Below are positions 1 to 8,361 of a DNA stretch of 51,212 nucleotides, one piece after another; position 1 is the first letter of the stretch, and every line of letters begins with the position of its first letter. Source of the DNA: an uncultured Lachnospiraceae bacterium (GTDB taxonomy: Bacteria > Bacillota > Clostridia > Lachnospirales > Lachnospiraceae); the NCBI GenBank assembly GCA_910577735.1, contig CAJTOO010000023.1, forward strand, positions 1 through 51,212. The letters run 5' to 3'. Under the pieces are notes generated by a model. It searched no databases, was not told the origin of the DNA, and was given only the letters and a program-made list of their open reading frames with translations. The translations under genes were made by a program, and so were the position numbers.

Positions 1-81
1 CATAGGTAACTTCTATTGAAGAAACAAAGGGTAGAATTTACTTTTGCAATTTAGGGGAAAAGAAAAGCCGAAAAATGACGC

Positions 82-110
82 TTCCATTTTAAGGTGTTTT
101 AAGATACAAT
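82..110 (+). promoter_or_regulatory. weak candidate sigma-A promoter for the lipoprotein pair
   Basis: TTCCAT (82-87) and TACAAT (105-110) are separated by 17 bases, about 50 bases upstream of the first lipoprotein start. The -10 is good and the -35 is poor. Nothing else promoter-like was seen in the first 150 bases. Confidence 0.3.
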
Positions 111-159
111 GGATGAGTAGTATTGCAGTTACGGGAACGAATGGAAGGAGAAGTTGGAT

Positions 160-1437
160 TTGAAGATCGGGACAAAAAGACCGTTGGTGCTTTCCTTGTC
201 CGCAGTCCTAATTCTGGTGGGCATCCTGACTGGCTGTGGGTCAGCCAAAGAGCAGGCGGTTATGGAGCAGCCCCAGAAAGAAACCGTGGAAGTAGCGGAT
301 ATCACAATCCATGAACAGATGGAAGTGACGGAAACGACAGACATTCCAATCCATGAGCAGATAGAAATAGAGAGAACCATACAGACAACAGACTGGCAGG
401 ATGCCATGGAAGCGCTGCTGCATGATATGTATGGGGATTACAGAGAAGAAGGCGGGGAGATTGTCTTTGTACCAGACGGTGAGCTGATGGATGGTATTTA
501 CAATGAGAATATTTACAATGGCATTCGCATGTATGCTTTAGCTGCGGGGATATCATTTTCTTATTATGAAGTGGAGGACGGTGGTCCTGAGAAATATCAG
601 GAGGCCATAGTACATGCGGTAGACAAGCAGGCCAAAGTGATTGTCTGTGCCGGAGAAGATTTTCAGAGAGCAGTTGGGGCATTGCAGGGTGTGTATCCAC
701 AGATTTCCTTTCTGTTGATTGACGGTATGCCGCTGGATGAAGCAGGGGAGCCGGTGAATCTATCTGATAATGTGCATTGTGTTGCTTTTCGGGAAGAGCA
801 GGCAGGCTATCTTGCAGGATATATGGCAGTTCTGGAGGGTTATCGGCAGTTTGGCTTTATTGGCGGCATAAAGACAGCACCGGTACTTCGGTACGGATAT
901 GGTTATCTGCAGGGCATTGATGATGCAGCGGACCAGATGATGCTTGATGATGTGTCAGTGAAATATTGGTGTGCCGGAAGTTATGAACCCAGTCAGGCAG
1001 TTTTTGAGAAAGCGCTGGCTTGGTATGAAGAGAACACGGAAGTGATTTTTGCTTGTGGCGGACAGTTATATGAATCGGTGTTGGAAGCAGCAGAAGATAA
1101 GGGCGGCATGATGATTGGCGCAGATATAGACCAGTGTCAGGAATCAGAATGCATTTTGACCAGCGCGGTCAAGGGGATTGCAGATGCGGTGATTCTTTCG
1201 CTGGATGATTATTATGCTGCTGGCGGCAGATGGTCTGAGCCCTTTGCCGGTCAGGTTCAGTATTGTGGAGCAAGGGAGAAGTGTATAGGGCTGCCGGTAC
1301 TGAACACAGAGTGGAGATTTGAAAATGTTACGACAGATGAATATTATGAAGTGTTTCATCGAGTCAGAAGAGGGGAAATAGAAGTGTCGGACGAGGTAGA
1401 GGTAAGACCACAGGTGTCCGTCACGGTGGAATATTGA
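160..1437 (+). CDS. BMP-family (PnrA-like) substrate-binding lipoprotein
   Basis: This is a secreted, lipid-anchored periplasmic-binding-protein-fold protein of the basic membrane protein (BMP) family. Known members bind nucleosides or related small molecules for ABC importers, or act as sensors. The N-terminus has Lys/Arg, a hydrophobic stretch and the lipobox LTGC. After a Glu-rich linker of about 60 residues the BMP core runs from about residue 95 to the end, with GYLAGYMAVLEG and FGFIGGIKTAPV in the usual order. TTG at 154 and TTG at 160 are both possible. I prefer 160 because AAGGAG (145-150) lies nine bases upstream, while 154 would leave only three. No ABC ATPase or permease gene follows, so the partner transporter is elsewhere or the protein has another role. 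The stop overlaps the next start (TGATG), which implies coupled translation. Confidence 0.85.
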   Translation: MKIGTKRPLVLSLSAVLILVGILTGCGSAKEQAVMEQPQKETVEVADITIHEQMEVTETTDIPIHEQIEIERTIQTTDWQDAMEALLHDMYGDYREEGGEIVFVPDGELMDGIYNENIYNGIRMYALAAGISFSYYEVEDGGPEKYQEAIVHAVDKQAKVIVCAGEDFQRAVGALQGVYPQISFLLIDGMPLDEAGEPVNLSDNVHCVAFREEQAGYLAGYMAVLEGYRQFGFIGGIKTAPVLRYGYGYLQGIDDAADQMMLDDVSVKYWCAGSYEPSQAVFEKALAWYEENTEVIFACGGQLYESVLEAAEDKGGMMIGADIDQCQESECILTSAVKGIADAVILSLDDYYAAGGRWSEPFAGQVQYCGAREKCIGLPVLNTEWRFENVTTDEYYEVFHRVRRGEIEVSDEVEVRPQVSVTVEY

Positions 1438-3176
1438 TGCGAGCAGAAAAAAGAAAAATATATGGTGAACGCAAAAATATAAGGCGGAGTCTGATTGCCC
1501 TGTTGGCCGGGATGCTTATGCCGGTTCTTTTATGTGGCTGCGGTAGTGAGGATGTTCCGGTCAGTTCGGAGCGGGTTGAGACAGAGGGGGCGATTGTGCC
1601 TGGAGAGGAATTCGATGCGGAGAGGCTGACCAGGGGCGATGTGGAGTTAAGCACTTCCAAACTTGCCGATTATGCATCCCAGGCGGCATTGTTTTATGAG
1701 GAGTCTACCGGCAAACTGGAGTACTCTATGGTCATGCCCCAGATACCGGGAAGCGATGATGCTTATTTGTATCTGTTTCATGAGGCATGCTATAATGATG
1801 GTGTGTTGTCCGGTGAGCCAGTTGCCTTTCAAGCTAAAAGGCGGTATTGGAAAATCAGATTTTCTTATGAGGAGGAATATCTTTTTGATCAGTTTGTTCC
1901 GGCGCTATTGGTGGACGGGGAGTACGTGCCGATAGGGAATGGTGTTTTTCTGATGAATCCGGAGGCCTTGGCTGAGAATCAGGATGAATATCCGGATGTG
2001 GGTTCTAAAAAGGGATTGCTGTTGGATCCGACGATGCTTAAGACCACGGAATTAACGGATCTTGGTGTTAAGCATGCTATTTATAATATCCCATTATCCC
2101 ATATAATGGGGGAGACCACCAATGAGTTTCTGCCCACCATTGAATATGAATATGAGGGAGAGACGTATCTGTTTAATGGAGCGGCGATCAACGGCTACGA
2201 TGAGTTATTTACTTATTTAGAAGATTTAGGAATGTGTACCACAGCAGTGGTGTTAAATGATTGGAACGAGAAGCATTTGGAGCTGATACATCCGGAGGCC
2301 AGAAACAAGGAGAGCGGAGCCTATTATTATATGTTCAATGCTGCGGATGAGGAGGGGGTCAAAACACTGGAAGCAGTGGCTAGTTTCCTGGCAGGCCGTT
2401 ATTCCGGCGGGGAACATGGCATCGTACACAGCTGGGTCATTGCCAATGAAATTAATCAGCACAGAATCTGGAATTATCTGGATACGGTTGACGTGGTATA
2501 TTATGCTCAGGAATTTGAGAGGGGAATGCGGATCTTTTATCAGGCCATCAAGAGTAAATATGCCAATGCCAAGGTATATTTCAGTGTGGATCATGATTGG
2601 AACAGCAATAAGACTGCAAACCCGAAATATTTTAATGCCAAGGACTTGATCAGGGCATTTAATGATGCGGTACTTTTGCATGGTAACTATGACTGGGGCA
2701 TTGCCATACACCCCTATCCGCAGCCTATGACCCGCGTGAATTACTGGTCACAGCACTATGATAAGACGCAGGATGCGGAAATCGTGTCAATCATGAATCT
2801 GGGTGTGCTGACAGACTTTCTGAGTCAGGACAAATATTTGGATACGAATGGGGCGGTGCGCAGCATTACGATCACAGAACTGGGATTTTCCTCGAAATCA
2901 GGTGAGAAACTGCAGGCGGCAGCCTTTGCCTACTGTTATTTCATCACAGAAGCAAATCCATACATAGATGCCTTTATCATGAACAGGCAGACAGATGCAC
3001 CCGAGGAAGTAAAACAGGGACTTGCCTTCGGGATTTACGAATATGATCATTCCGAAAAATATATCAAGGATGTATTCCGCTATATTGATACAGATCGGGC
3101 AGAAGAATATACAGAGTTTATGTTAAATATATTGGAGGTCGAGAGTCTGGAAGAAGCCCTTTCCTGGGCGCAGTGA
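1437..3176 (+). CDS. DUF5722-type lipoprotein, probable glycoside-hydrolase-like TIM barrel
   Basis: A 579-residue lipoprotein: a basic N-terminus, a hydrophobic stretch and the lipobox LLCGC (Cys near residue 35). The body resembles proteins annotated DUF5722. Two segments look like clan GH-A glycosidases: VIANEIN, with Asn337-Glu338 in the position of the acid/base, and TITELGFSS, with Glu481 in the position of the nucleophile. Their separation of 143 residues suits strands 4 and 7 of a TIM barrel. I therefore infer a surface enzyme acting on a glycan, but no substrate can be named. The start is ATG 1437, overlapping the stop of the BMP lipoprotein (TGATG); an in-frame TTG at 1434 is less likely. 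Co-expression with a binding lipoprotein suggests a shared extracellular job. Confidence 0.75.
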   Translation: MRAEKRKIYGERKNIRRSLIALLAGMLMPVLLCGCGSEDVPVSSERVETEGAIVPGEEFDAERLTRGDVELSTSKLADYASQAALFYEESTGKLEYSMVMPQIPGSDDAYLYLFHEACYNDGVLSGEPVAFQAKRRYWKIRFSYEEEYLFDQFVPALLVDGEYVPIGNGVFLMNPEALAENQDEYPDVGSKKGLLLDPTMLKTTELTDLGVKHAIYNIPLSHIMGETTNEFLPTIEYEYEGETYLFNGAAINGYDELFTYLEDLGMCTTAVVLNDWNEKHLELIHPEARNKESGAYYYMFNAADEEGVKTLEAVASFLAGRYSGGEHGIVHSWVIANEINQHRIWNYLDTVDVVYYAQEFERGMRIFYQAIKSKYANAKVYFSVDHDWNSNKTANPKYFNAKDLIRAFNDAVLLHGNYDWGIAIHPYPQPMTRVNYWSQHYDKTQDAEIVSIMNLGVLTDFLSQDKYLDTNGAVRSITITELGFSSKSGEKLQAAAFAYCYFITEANPYIDAFIMNRQTDAPEEVKQGLAFGIYEYDHSEKYIKDVFRYIDTDRAEEYTEFMLNILEVESLEEALSWAQ

Positions 3177-3248
3177 TGCAATGAAAGCAAAAGAAGGAAA
3201 GTGCTTTTTGGTCTGCTTTTTGGCCTTGGTTTCTGGCAAAAAATTCTG

Positions 3249-3277
3249 TTGTATTCTGCGGTCAATTCGGATATAAT
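3249..3277 (+). promoter_or_regulatory. sigma-A promoter of the structured RNA
   Basis: TTGTAT (3249-3254), a 17-base spacer and a perfect TATAAT (3272-3277) lie between the DUF5722 gene and the structured RNA. They predict a transcript start near 3284. No protein start or ribosome binding site follows closely, as expected for an RNA gene. Confidence 0.75.
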
Positions 3278-3283
3278 AGAACT

Positions 3284-3513
3284 AACCTGAAATGTGCGAC
3301 AAAGTCTTGTTATTTTGAACCTACAGATACTTTAAACGGGATTCCTATATCGTCATATGGATGTCAGGCCTCCAGCCTTTGAGCTTTATGCAGTGGAAGG
3401 CAGAAGTATGATTGCGGTTACCCACCTAGCTTTGCTAGGAGTCAAAATACAAGATCCGGCATTTCGGGGGATTACAAAAGATGGAAAGCAGTCGTCTAAG
3501 ACGGCTGCTTTTG
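3284..3513 (+). ncRNA. ssrS: structured non-coding RNA, probable 6S RNA
   Basis: A free-standing RNA unit of about 230 nt with its own promoter and an intrinsic terminator. The ends of the core pair: 3305-3318 (TCTTGTTATTTTGA) is complementary to 3442-3454 (TCAAAATACAAGA) with one bulged base, which closes a molecule of about 150 nt. Near the 3' side a small hairpin, CCTAGC-TTT-GCTAGG (3425-3439), follows GGTTACCCA. A long rod with a closing stem, an open centre and a short 3' hairpin is the 6S RNA plan; 6S RNA binds the housekeeping RNA polymerase and dampens transcription in stationary phase. Size and architecture support 6S. I could not run a covariance model, so the family name is less certain than the RNA itself. 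Confidence 0.68.
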
Positions 3514-3515
3514 CT
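3485..3515 (+). terminator. intrinsic terminator of the structured RNA
   Basis: A ten-pair stem with a three-base loop, AGCAGTCGTC (3487-3496) with GACGGCTGCT (3500-3509), contains one G-T pair and is followed by TTTTGCTGTTT. It ends the RNA about 150 bases before the SpoIID-type gene. Confidence 0.8.
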
Positions 3516-3562
3516 GTTTCATATAAGGATACGTGGCGAAACCTGGTATATGTAGTTTTGGG

Positions 3563-3580
3563 ATAAATGCAGGCATTTAT
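3563..3580. promoter_or_regulatory. perfect 8-bp inverted repeat upstream of the SpoIID-type gene
   Basis: ATAAATGC-AG-GCATTTAT is a perfect palindrome 83 bases before the SpoIID/LytB start. It has no T-run, so it is more likely a dimeric-regulator site or a short leader hairpin than a terminator. I cannot name a regulator. Confidence 0.35.
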
Positions 3581-3662
3581 GCATAGGAATAGAGAAGAGT
3601 CTGTGACCACATGGAAGGATGAAACGGTACGCAGGCGAAAGTACTGACAGAAAGGTTATGAT

Positions 3663-5879
3663 ATGAAGTTTGATGCGAAGTGGATGGCGAAGCTGTCGTT
3701 ACTCTTTTTCGGGATGCTGTTTCTGGTGTGTTTGTGGTTGGGAAGAGGACAGAAACTAAAGGAAGCTCCCCAAGGAGATAAAATCATGGTGGAGGATGTG
3801 GAGATTCTTTTAGGTGCCTTGGAGAGAGAGGCAGATTTTGACCGGGGAGAAGTGCAGGGCACATATCTGACCTATCAACAGTACATACAGATATATGAGA
3901 AAATAGGCGGAGCGGAATTGGGGCTCCCTGATTTTGACGGCCGTTATGAACCGGAATATGAGTTATTAAAGAAAGACTGGTATGAGGCCTATGAGATTTT
4001 GCTTGCACATCTGGATAAAGAATCTTCTATCTGGGAGACAACGGTCTTTGTGCTAAAAGTAAATCCGGATACGAAGGAGGTCTACACGGAAACCGGAGCC
4101 ATGCAGGGAGCTTATCAATATTGTTCGACAGCCTTTGCAGAAAATGCCTTCGAGGAGATGCGGGTATATGTGAAAGGAGATAAGCTGTTAACGATTGTGG
4201 AAGTGCTTCCGGAGGAGCATTATCTGGGAAATGTATGGGTGATGGAAATAACAGAAGATATGCTTACGTGCTTTTATCATCAGGTGGTTTTTCAAGTGAA
4301 GATAGCACAGAAAGAGGCGGAGAAGCTGGAAAGGGAACAGATTGCAGATTTGACATTTCGAGGCGGCAGGGTTGCATCAGCCAAAGGACATCATGAGAAA
4401 ATCCACGGGAAGCTGCTGCGGGTTACAGATGATACAGTAGAGATTGAAGGGCAGGGGATCTATGAAGTAGCAAAGGATATGGAGATTTATAAACTTTATG
4501 GAAGTATGGAGACATTGCGGCGCACCGATTTAAAGATAGGTTATGCAGACACAGATTTTGTGATTGAAAAGAATAAAGTCCGCGCCTGTTTGGTGTCCAG
4601 AGCAGAGAAAGCAGACAGGATACGCGTTCTTATCAAAAACAAGGCAGATAACAGCAATTATCATGAGGCCGTAGACATTCGTGTGGATGGAGAACATGTG
4701 CGGATAGAAGCAGATGATATGGAGATTGGCGAACGAAGAATCTTCCAGAGCAGAAATCTTACGGACAAGGTTCTTCTGGAGATAGCAAATAGCAGCAAGG
4801 AGAACAATGCCTACAGGGGATCCGTGGAGTGTTATCGGGTCTCGGAAGGAATTGCCCTGATCAATGAACTTTCTCTGGAGGAGTACCTTTATGCGGTGGT
4901 ACCCAGTGAAATGCCTGCCTCTTATCCTGCAGAGGCCCTTAAAGCACAGGCCGTGTGTGCCAGGACCTATGGTTATCGTTATATTCTCCATGCGGGTCTG
5001 CCGCAGTTTGGAGCCCACGTGGATGACAGCACGGCCTATCAGGTGTATCACAACATAGAAGAGAATGCGGCCACGACCGCGGCAGTCAGGGAAACTGACG
5101 GCGTGCTGCTTTTCTATCAGGGAGAACCGGCACAGAATTATTATTATTCCACATCCTGCGGCGCGGGAACAGACACGAAGATCTGGAAGGGCGGAAAGGA
5201 TACGGACACTTCCTATCTGTGTGCCGGACGGGTAAGCGAAAAGGAGGCAGGAATCAGTGCAGAACAACTTTGTCAGGAAGAAGTTTTCAGAGAGTATATA
5301 AGCAAAGTTCATGAGGAAGATCTGGAAAAAGAAGAGCCATGGTATCGCTGGACATATACCGTGGAGAAACTGGATGAAGATATCATGCTTGCCCGATTGC
5401 GGGAAAGGTATCAGGCAGCACCGGAGGCAGTTCTCACGAAGGCGGAAGGCGGCTATTATGTATCGGAACCAGTAGAATCATTTGGAAAGATCAGGGAAGT
5501 ATCCATCACGAAAAGGGGTGGGGGCGGTGTGGCCGATGAGCTGCTCATAGAAACGGATCAAGATACAATCAAAGTGGTATCAGAGTATAATATACGCTAT
5601 GTACTGTGTGATGGTAAAAGTACTGTGGTGCGTCAGGATGATAGTACCACAGTGCCGGGAACACTGCTTCCCAGCGGCTTTTTTATTTTGGAAGCTGACA
5701 AAAGCGGTGATAATGTGGTAGGATATACGTTGACTGGAGGAGGATACGGACATGGCGTGGGAATGTCCCAGAATGGGGCAAAGGCGCTGGGGAAGAGGGA
5801 AGTATCTTATGAACAGATTCTTGCAATGTTCTATCCCGGGTGTACACTGGAAGACGTAAGGACACTGCACGAAAATTGA
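3663..5879 (+). CDS. SpoIID/LytB domain protein, membrane-anchored peptidoglycan enzyme
   Basis: SpoIID-type enzymes are lytic transglycosylases that cut glycan strands stripped of stem peptides, notably during engulfment of the forespore. Residues 8-28 form one membrane anchor. A long N-terminal extension (about 30-390) has no recognised domain. The SpoIID signature sits at about 396-430 (EEYLYAVVPSEMP) and contains the Glu-Met pair where the catalytic Glu is expected. The family's C-terminal motif GGGYGHGVGMSQNGA is at about 692-706. At 738 residues it is twice the size of classical SpoIID, so it may be a paralogue rather than the engulfment protein itself. ATG 3663 is preceded by AGAAAGG at seven bases. 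Confidence 0.87.
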   Translation: MKFDAKWMAKLSLLFFGMLFLVCLWLGRGQKLKEAPQGDKIMVEDVEILLGALEREADFDRGEVQGTYLTYQQYIQIYEKIGGAELGLPDFDGRYEPEYELLKKDWYEAYEILLAHLDKESSIWETTVFVLKVNPDTKEVYTETGAMQGAYQYCSTAFAENAFEEMRVYVKGDKLLTIVEVLPEEHYLGNVWVMEITEDMLTCFYHQVVFQVKIAQKEAEKLEREQIADLTFRGGRVASAKGHHEKIHGKLLRVTDDTVEIEGQGIYEVAKDMEIYKLYGSMETLRRTDLKIGYADTDFVIEKNKVRACLVSRAEKADRIRVLIKNKADNSNYHEAVDIRVDGEHVRIEADDMEIGERRIFQSRNLTDKVLLEIANSSKENNAYRGSVECYRVSEGIALINELSLEEYLYAVVPSEMPASYPAEALKAQAVCARTYGYRYILHAGLPQFGAHVDDSTAYQVYHNIEENAATTAAVRETDGVLLFYQGEPAQNYYYSTSCGAGTDTKIWKGGKDTDTSYLCAGRVSEKEAGISAEQLCQEEVFREYISKVHEEDLEKEEPWYRWTYTVEKLDEDIMLARLRERYQAAPEAVLTKAEGGYYVSEPVESFGKIREVSITKRGGGGVADELLIETDQDTIKVVSEYNIRYVLCDGKSTVVRQDDSTTVPGTLLPSGFFILEADKSGDNVVGYTLTGGGYGHGVGMSQNGAKALGKREVSYEQILAMFYPGCTLEDVRTLHEN

Positions 5880-5896
5880 CAGCGATCAGGTGAGTT

Positions 5897-6754
5897 ATGA
5901 GGACGATTTACAGATTATATTATATTTTACGGGATTTTAACTGGCAGATGACGAAGAAGAATATCAGTGCCTTTGCGGCCAGCACCGCGTTCTTCCTTTT
6001 TCTGTCCATGATACCGCTTCTGATGTCGCTTTGCGCAATTCTGCCGTATACGGCGCTTACGAAAGAGAATCTGCTCAATGCGATTACGCAGTTTACCCCG
6101 GCGGCCATGGAGGGAATGGTGGTACGGATTGTGTCGGATGTCTATGCCAGATCGGCGGGAACGATAACCATCTTTGCCCTGGTCACAATCTGGTCTGCGG
6201 CAAAGGCCATGCTGGCTTTGATTCGGGGACTGAATGCGGTCAACGATTTTGAGGAGAGACGTAATTATTTTGTGTTGCGGGCCATTGCCTGTATTTATAC
6301 CGTGATTATTTTGGCAGCTATGCTGGTGGCGTTGTTTGTGATGGTGTTTGGCAATGTGATTGTAGATCTTTTGTTGGCAGACATTCCGCCGCTTCATCTT
6401 CTGGTTCGGTTTATCATGCATTTTCGGTTCTTGATATCCTGGGTGGTATTGACATTTATATTTGCTATGATTTATGCATTCGTGCCCGGTAAGAAGCTGC
6501 GGTTTAAGGTGCAGATTCCAGGGGCAGCATTTTCGGCTGTTTTATGGGGAGCTGCTTCGTATGCCTTTTCAGTGTATGTGGATAATTTTAATGGATTTGG
6601 AACCTATGGAAGCCTGACCACAGTGGTAATCCTGATGTTGTGGTTCTATATGCTGATGTATATTCTTATGATTGGTGCGCATATCAACCGCTATTTTGGT
6701 CCGGTTTATAAATTTTTGTTCGGCTGGCTTGACAAGTCACGGGAAAGACACTAA
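5897..6754 (+). CDS. YihY/BrkB family inner-membrane protein
   Basis: A 285-residue integral membrane protein with about six hydrophobic helices. It fits the YihY (virulence factor BrkB, formerly RNase BN) family in length and in motifs such as FALVTIWSAAKAMLALIRGLN and the C-terminal GTYGSLTTVVILMLWFYM. The biochemical function of the family is unsettled. It starts 17 bases after the SpoIID-type gene with an AGGTGA site, so the two are probably co-transcribed. Its last 26 codons overlap the promoter of the next transcription unit (6729-6757). Confidence 0.85.
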   Translation: MRTIYRLYYILRDFNWQMTKKNISAFAASTAFFLFLSMIPLLMSLCAILPYTALTKENLLNAITQFTPAAMEGMVVRIVSDVYARSAGTITIFALVTIWSAAKAMLALIRGLNAVNDFEERRNYFVLRAIACIYTVIILAAMLVALFVMVFGNVIVDLLLADIPPLHLLVRFIMHFRFLISWVVLTFIFAMIYAFVPGKKLRFKVQIPGAAFSAVLWGAASYAFSVYVDNFNGFGTYGSLTTVVILMLWFYMLMYILMIGAHINRYFGPVYKFLFGWLDKSRERH

Positions 6755-6757
6755 AAT
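6729..6757 (+). promoter_or_regulatory. sigma-A promoter of the T-box-pheST unit
   Basis: A consensus TTGACA (6729-6734), a 17-base spacer and TAAAAT (6752-6757) are buried in the 3' end of the yihY-type gene. The predicted start near 6764 begins the T-box leader. Confidence 0.8.
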
Positions 6758-6763
6758 AGCAAG

Positions 6764-7046
6764 TAGATTTTATAGGAAGAAAAGCTGTGAAGGTGTCAGT
6801 AGGTTACTGTTTTCTGCAAGAGAGAGGGAATCATCGGCTGTAAGTTCCCTTCGGTTCAGATAGTATATCGAATTTCCCACCGGAGCTGCCTGTGCGAACA
6901 GAAGAGTAGTGCAGGACGTATCGGCACGTTACGCCAAATGAAGTGTCTGTTGCTGCTGATACATAAATGATATCAGTAATCAACAGGAATCTGGGTGGTA
7001 CCGCGGATCTGATTCGTCCCATGTGTCAAACACATGGGACTTTTTT
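6764..7046 (+). promoter_or_regulatory. T-box riboswitch (tRNA-Phe type) controlling pheST
   Basis: The T-box sequence GGGTGGTACCGCGG (6993-7006), which binds the tRNA acceptor end, is followed at once by a strong terminator. Upstream lies a long Stem I region opening with AGAGAGGGAA (6821-6830). A UUC triplet in AATTTCCCACC (6874-6876) is the likely Phe specifier; UUC at 6855-6857 is an alternative. Uncharged tRNA-Phe would stabilise the antiterminator and let transcription reach pheS and pheT, which fits the downstream genes exactly. Confidence 0.9.
7016..7046 (+). terminator. T-box-controlled terminator
   Basis: GTCCCATGTG (7016-7025) pairs perfectly with CACATGGGAC (7031-7040) and is followed by six T residues. 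It is the conditional terminator of the T-box leader. Confidence 0.93.
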
Positions 7047-7051
7047 GCGCG

Positions 7052-7167
7052 ATAAGCAGAGTCATAAGCCATTTTTTGTATGTGCCATGCTTGCATGAGC
7101 ACAAACAAAAAATGGCTTATGACGAGCAACGCGAACTTGGAATGCGAAGCATTACAAGTCTGCTTAT
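7052..7167. repeat. nested palindromic element between T-box terminator and pheS
   Basis: An outer pair, ATAAGCAGA (7052-7060) with TCTGCTTAT (7159-7167), encloses two hairpins. The first has 25-base arms (7061-7085 and 7098-7122) with one mismatch around a CATGCTTGCATG-type loop. The second is ACTTG/CAAGT enclosing AATGC-GAA-GCATT (7135-7159). The whole 116 bases can fold as a three-way cruciform. It lies after the terminator, so it is transcribed only on read-through. It looks like a non-autonomous palindromic mobile repeat rather than part of the T-box. Confidence 0.7.
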
Positions 7168-7210
7168 GTAAAAGTGAAAAGATTTAGTAAGAACAAAAAG
7201 GAGAGTAATA

Positions 7211-8230
7211 ATGAAGGAGAAGTTAGAACAGATTAAGGCAGAGGCGCTGCGACAGATTGAGGCCAGTGACGCCTTGGAAAAACTCAATGAAGTCAAAGTA
7301 AACTATCTTGGCAAAAAGGGTGAACTGACTGCTGTGTTAAAGGGAATGAAAGATGTGGCGCCAGAGGACAGACCCAAAGTTGGACAGCTTGTCAATGAGA
7401 CCAGAGAAGAGATTGAAAGGGTTCTGGAAGAGTCTGTTAAAAAGATGGAAAAGGCAGTACGTGAGGCGAAGATGAAGAAGGAAGTCATTGACGTGACGCT
7501 GCCTGCCCAAAAGAACAATGTAGGTCACAGACATCCGAATACCATCGCTTTAGAAGAAGTGGAGAGAATCTTTATCGGTATGGGCTATGAGGTTGTGGAA
7601 GGCCCTGATGTGGAAAGAGATTATTATAACTTTGAGGCTCTGAATATTCCGGCAGACCATCCGGCCAAAGATGAACAGGATACCTTCTATATTACAGGAG
7701 ATATCCTTCTTAGGACACAGACTTCTTCCGTACAGGTGCACGAGATGGAGAAAGGGAAACTGCCCATTCGTATGATCGCGCCGGGCAGGGTATTTCGTTC
7801 TGATGAAGTGGATGCTACCCATTCTCCTTCCTTCCATCAAGTAGAGGGGTTGGTCATTGATAAGAACATTACCTTTGCGGACTTAAAGGGCACTTTGGCA
7901 CAGTATGCAAAAGAGCTGTTTGGGGAGGATACCAAAGTCAAATTCAGGCCCCATCATTTCCCTTTCACGGAACCCAGTGCAGAGATGGACGTGACCTGCT
8001 TTAAGTGCGGTGGCACAGGCTGCCGGTTCTGTAAGGGAGAGGGATGGATTGAGATTTTAGGCTGTGGCATGGTACATCCGCATGTACTGGAGATGAGCGG
8101 CATTGATCCGGAACAGTACACTGGATTTGCTTTTGGCATGGGTCTGGAACGTATCGCACTGTTGAAATATGAGATTGATGATATGAGACTGCTGTATGAG
8201 AACGACATTCGTTTCTTAAAACAGTTCTAG
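7211..8230 (+). CDS. pheS: phenylalanyl-tRNA synthetase alpha subunit
   Basis: The alpha subunit of the (alpha-beta)2 enzyme that charges tRNA-Phe; it carries the class II active site. The 339-residue length is normal. An N-terminal coiled-coil arm (about 1-90) is followed by the catalytic domain with motif 2 (GRVFRSDEVDATHSPSFHQ) and motif 3 (GFAFGMGLERIALLKYEIDD). A CxxC-type insert (CFKCGGTGCRFC) is present, as in many Firmicute PheS proteins. Start ATG has AAGGAGAG eight bases upstream. It is the first gene of the T-box-controlled pheST operon. Confidence 0.98.
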   Translation: MKEKLEQIKAEALRQIEASDALEKLNEVKVNYLGKKGELTAVLKGMKDVAPEDRPKVGQLVNETREEIERVLEESVKKMEKAVREAKMKKEVIDVTLPAQKNNVGHRHPNTIALEEVERIFIGMGYEVVEGPDVERDYYNFEALNIPADHPAKDEQDTFYITGDILLRTQTSSVQVHEMEKGKLPIRMIAPGRVFRSDEVDATHSPSFHQVEGLVIDKNITFADLKGTLAQYAKELFGEDTKVKFRPHHFPFTEPSAEMDVTCFKCGGTGCRFCKGEGWIEILGCGMVHPHVLEMSGIDPEQYTGFAFGMGLERIALLKYEIDDMRLLYENDIRFLKQF

Positions 8231-8361
8231 AAAACAGTTTCTGTGAACAGGGGATTCCCTTAATGCAGGGGAATTTCAGAAGCGTGAAAGCCATTTGTAA
8301 CGATGGAAAATGGATTGGAAAATAGATGCTAGGTTATGAAGAAAGGAAAGGTTATTGAAAC

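Noticed and set aside
3357..3566. 69-residue plus-strand open frame
   Set aside because: It lies across the structured RNA and its terminator and has no ribosome binding site.
4530..5312. 260-residue minus-strand frame inside the SpoIID-type gene
   Set aside because: Antisense to the catalytic domain, Cys/Ile-rich shadow without a ribosome binding site.
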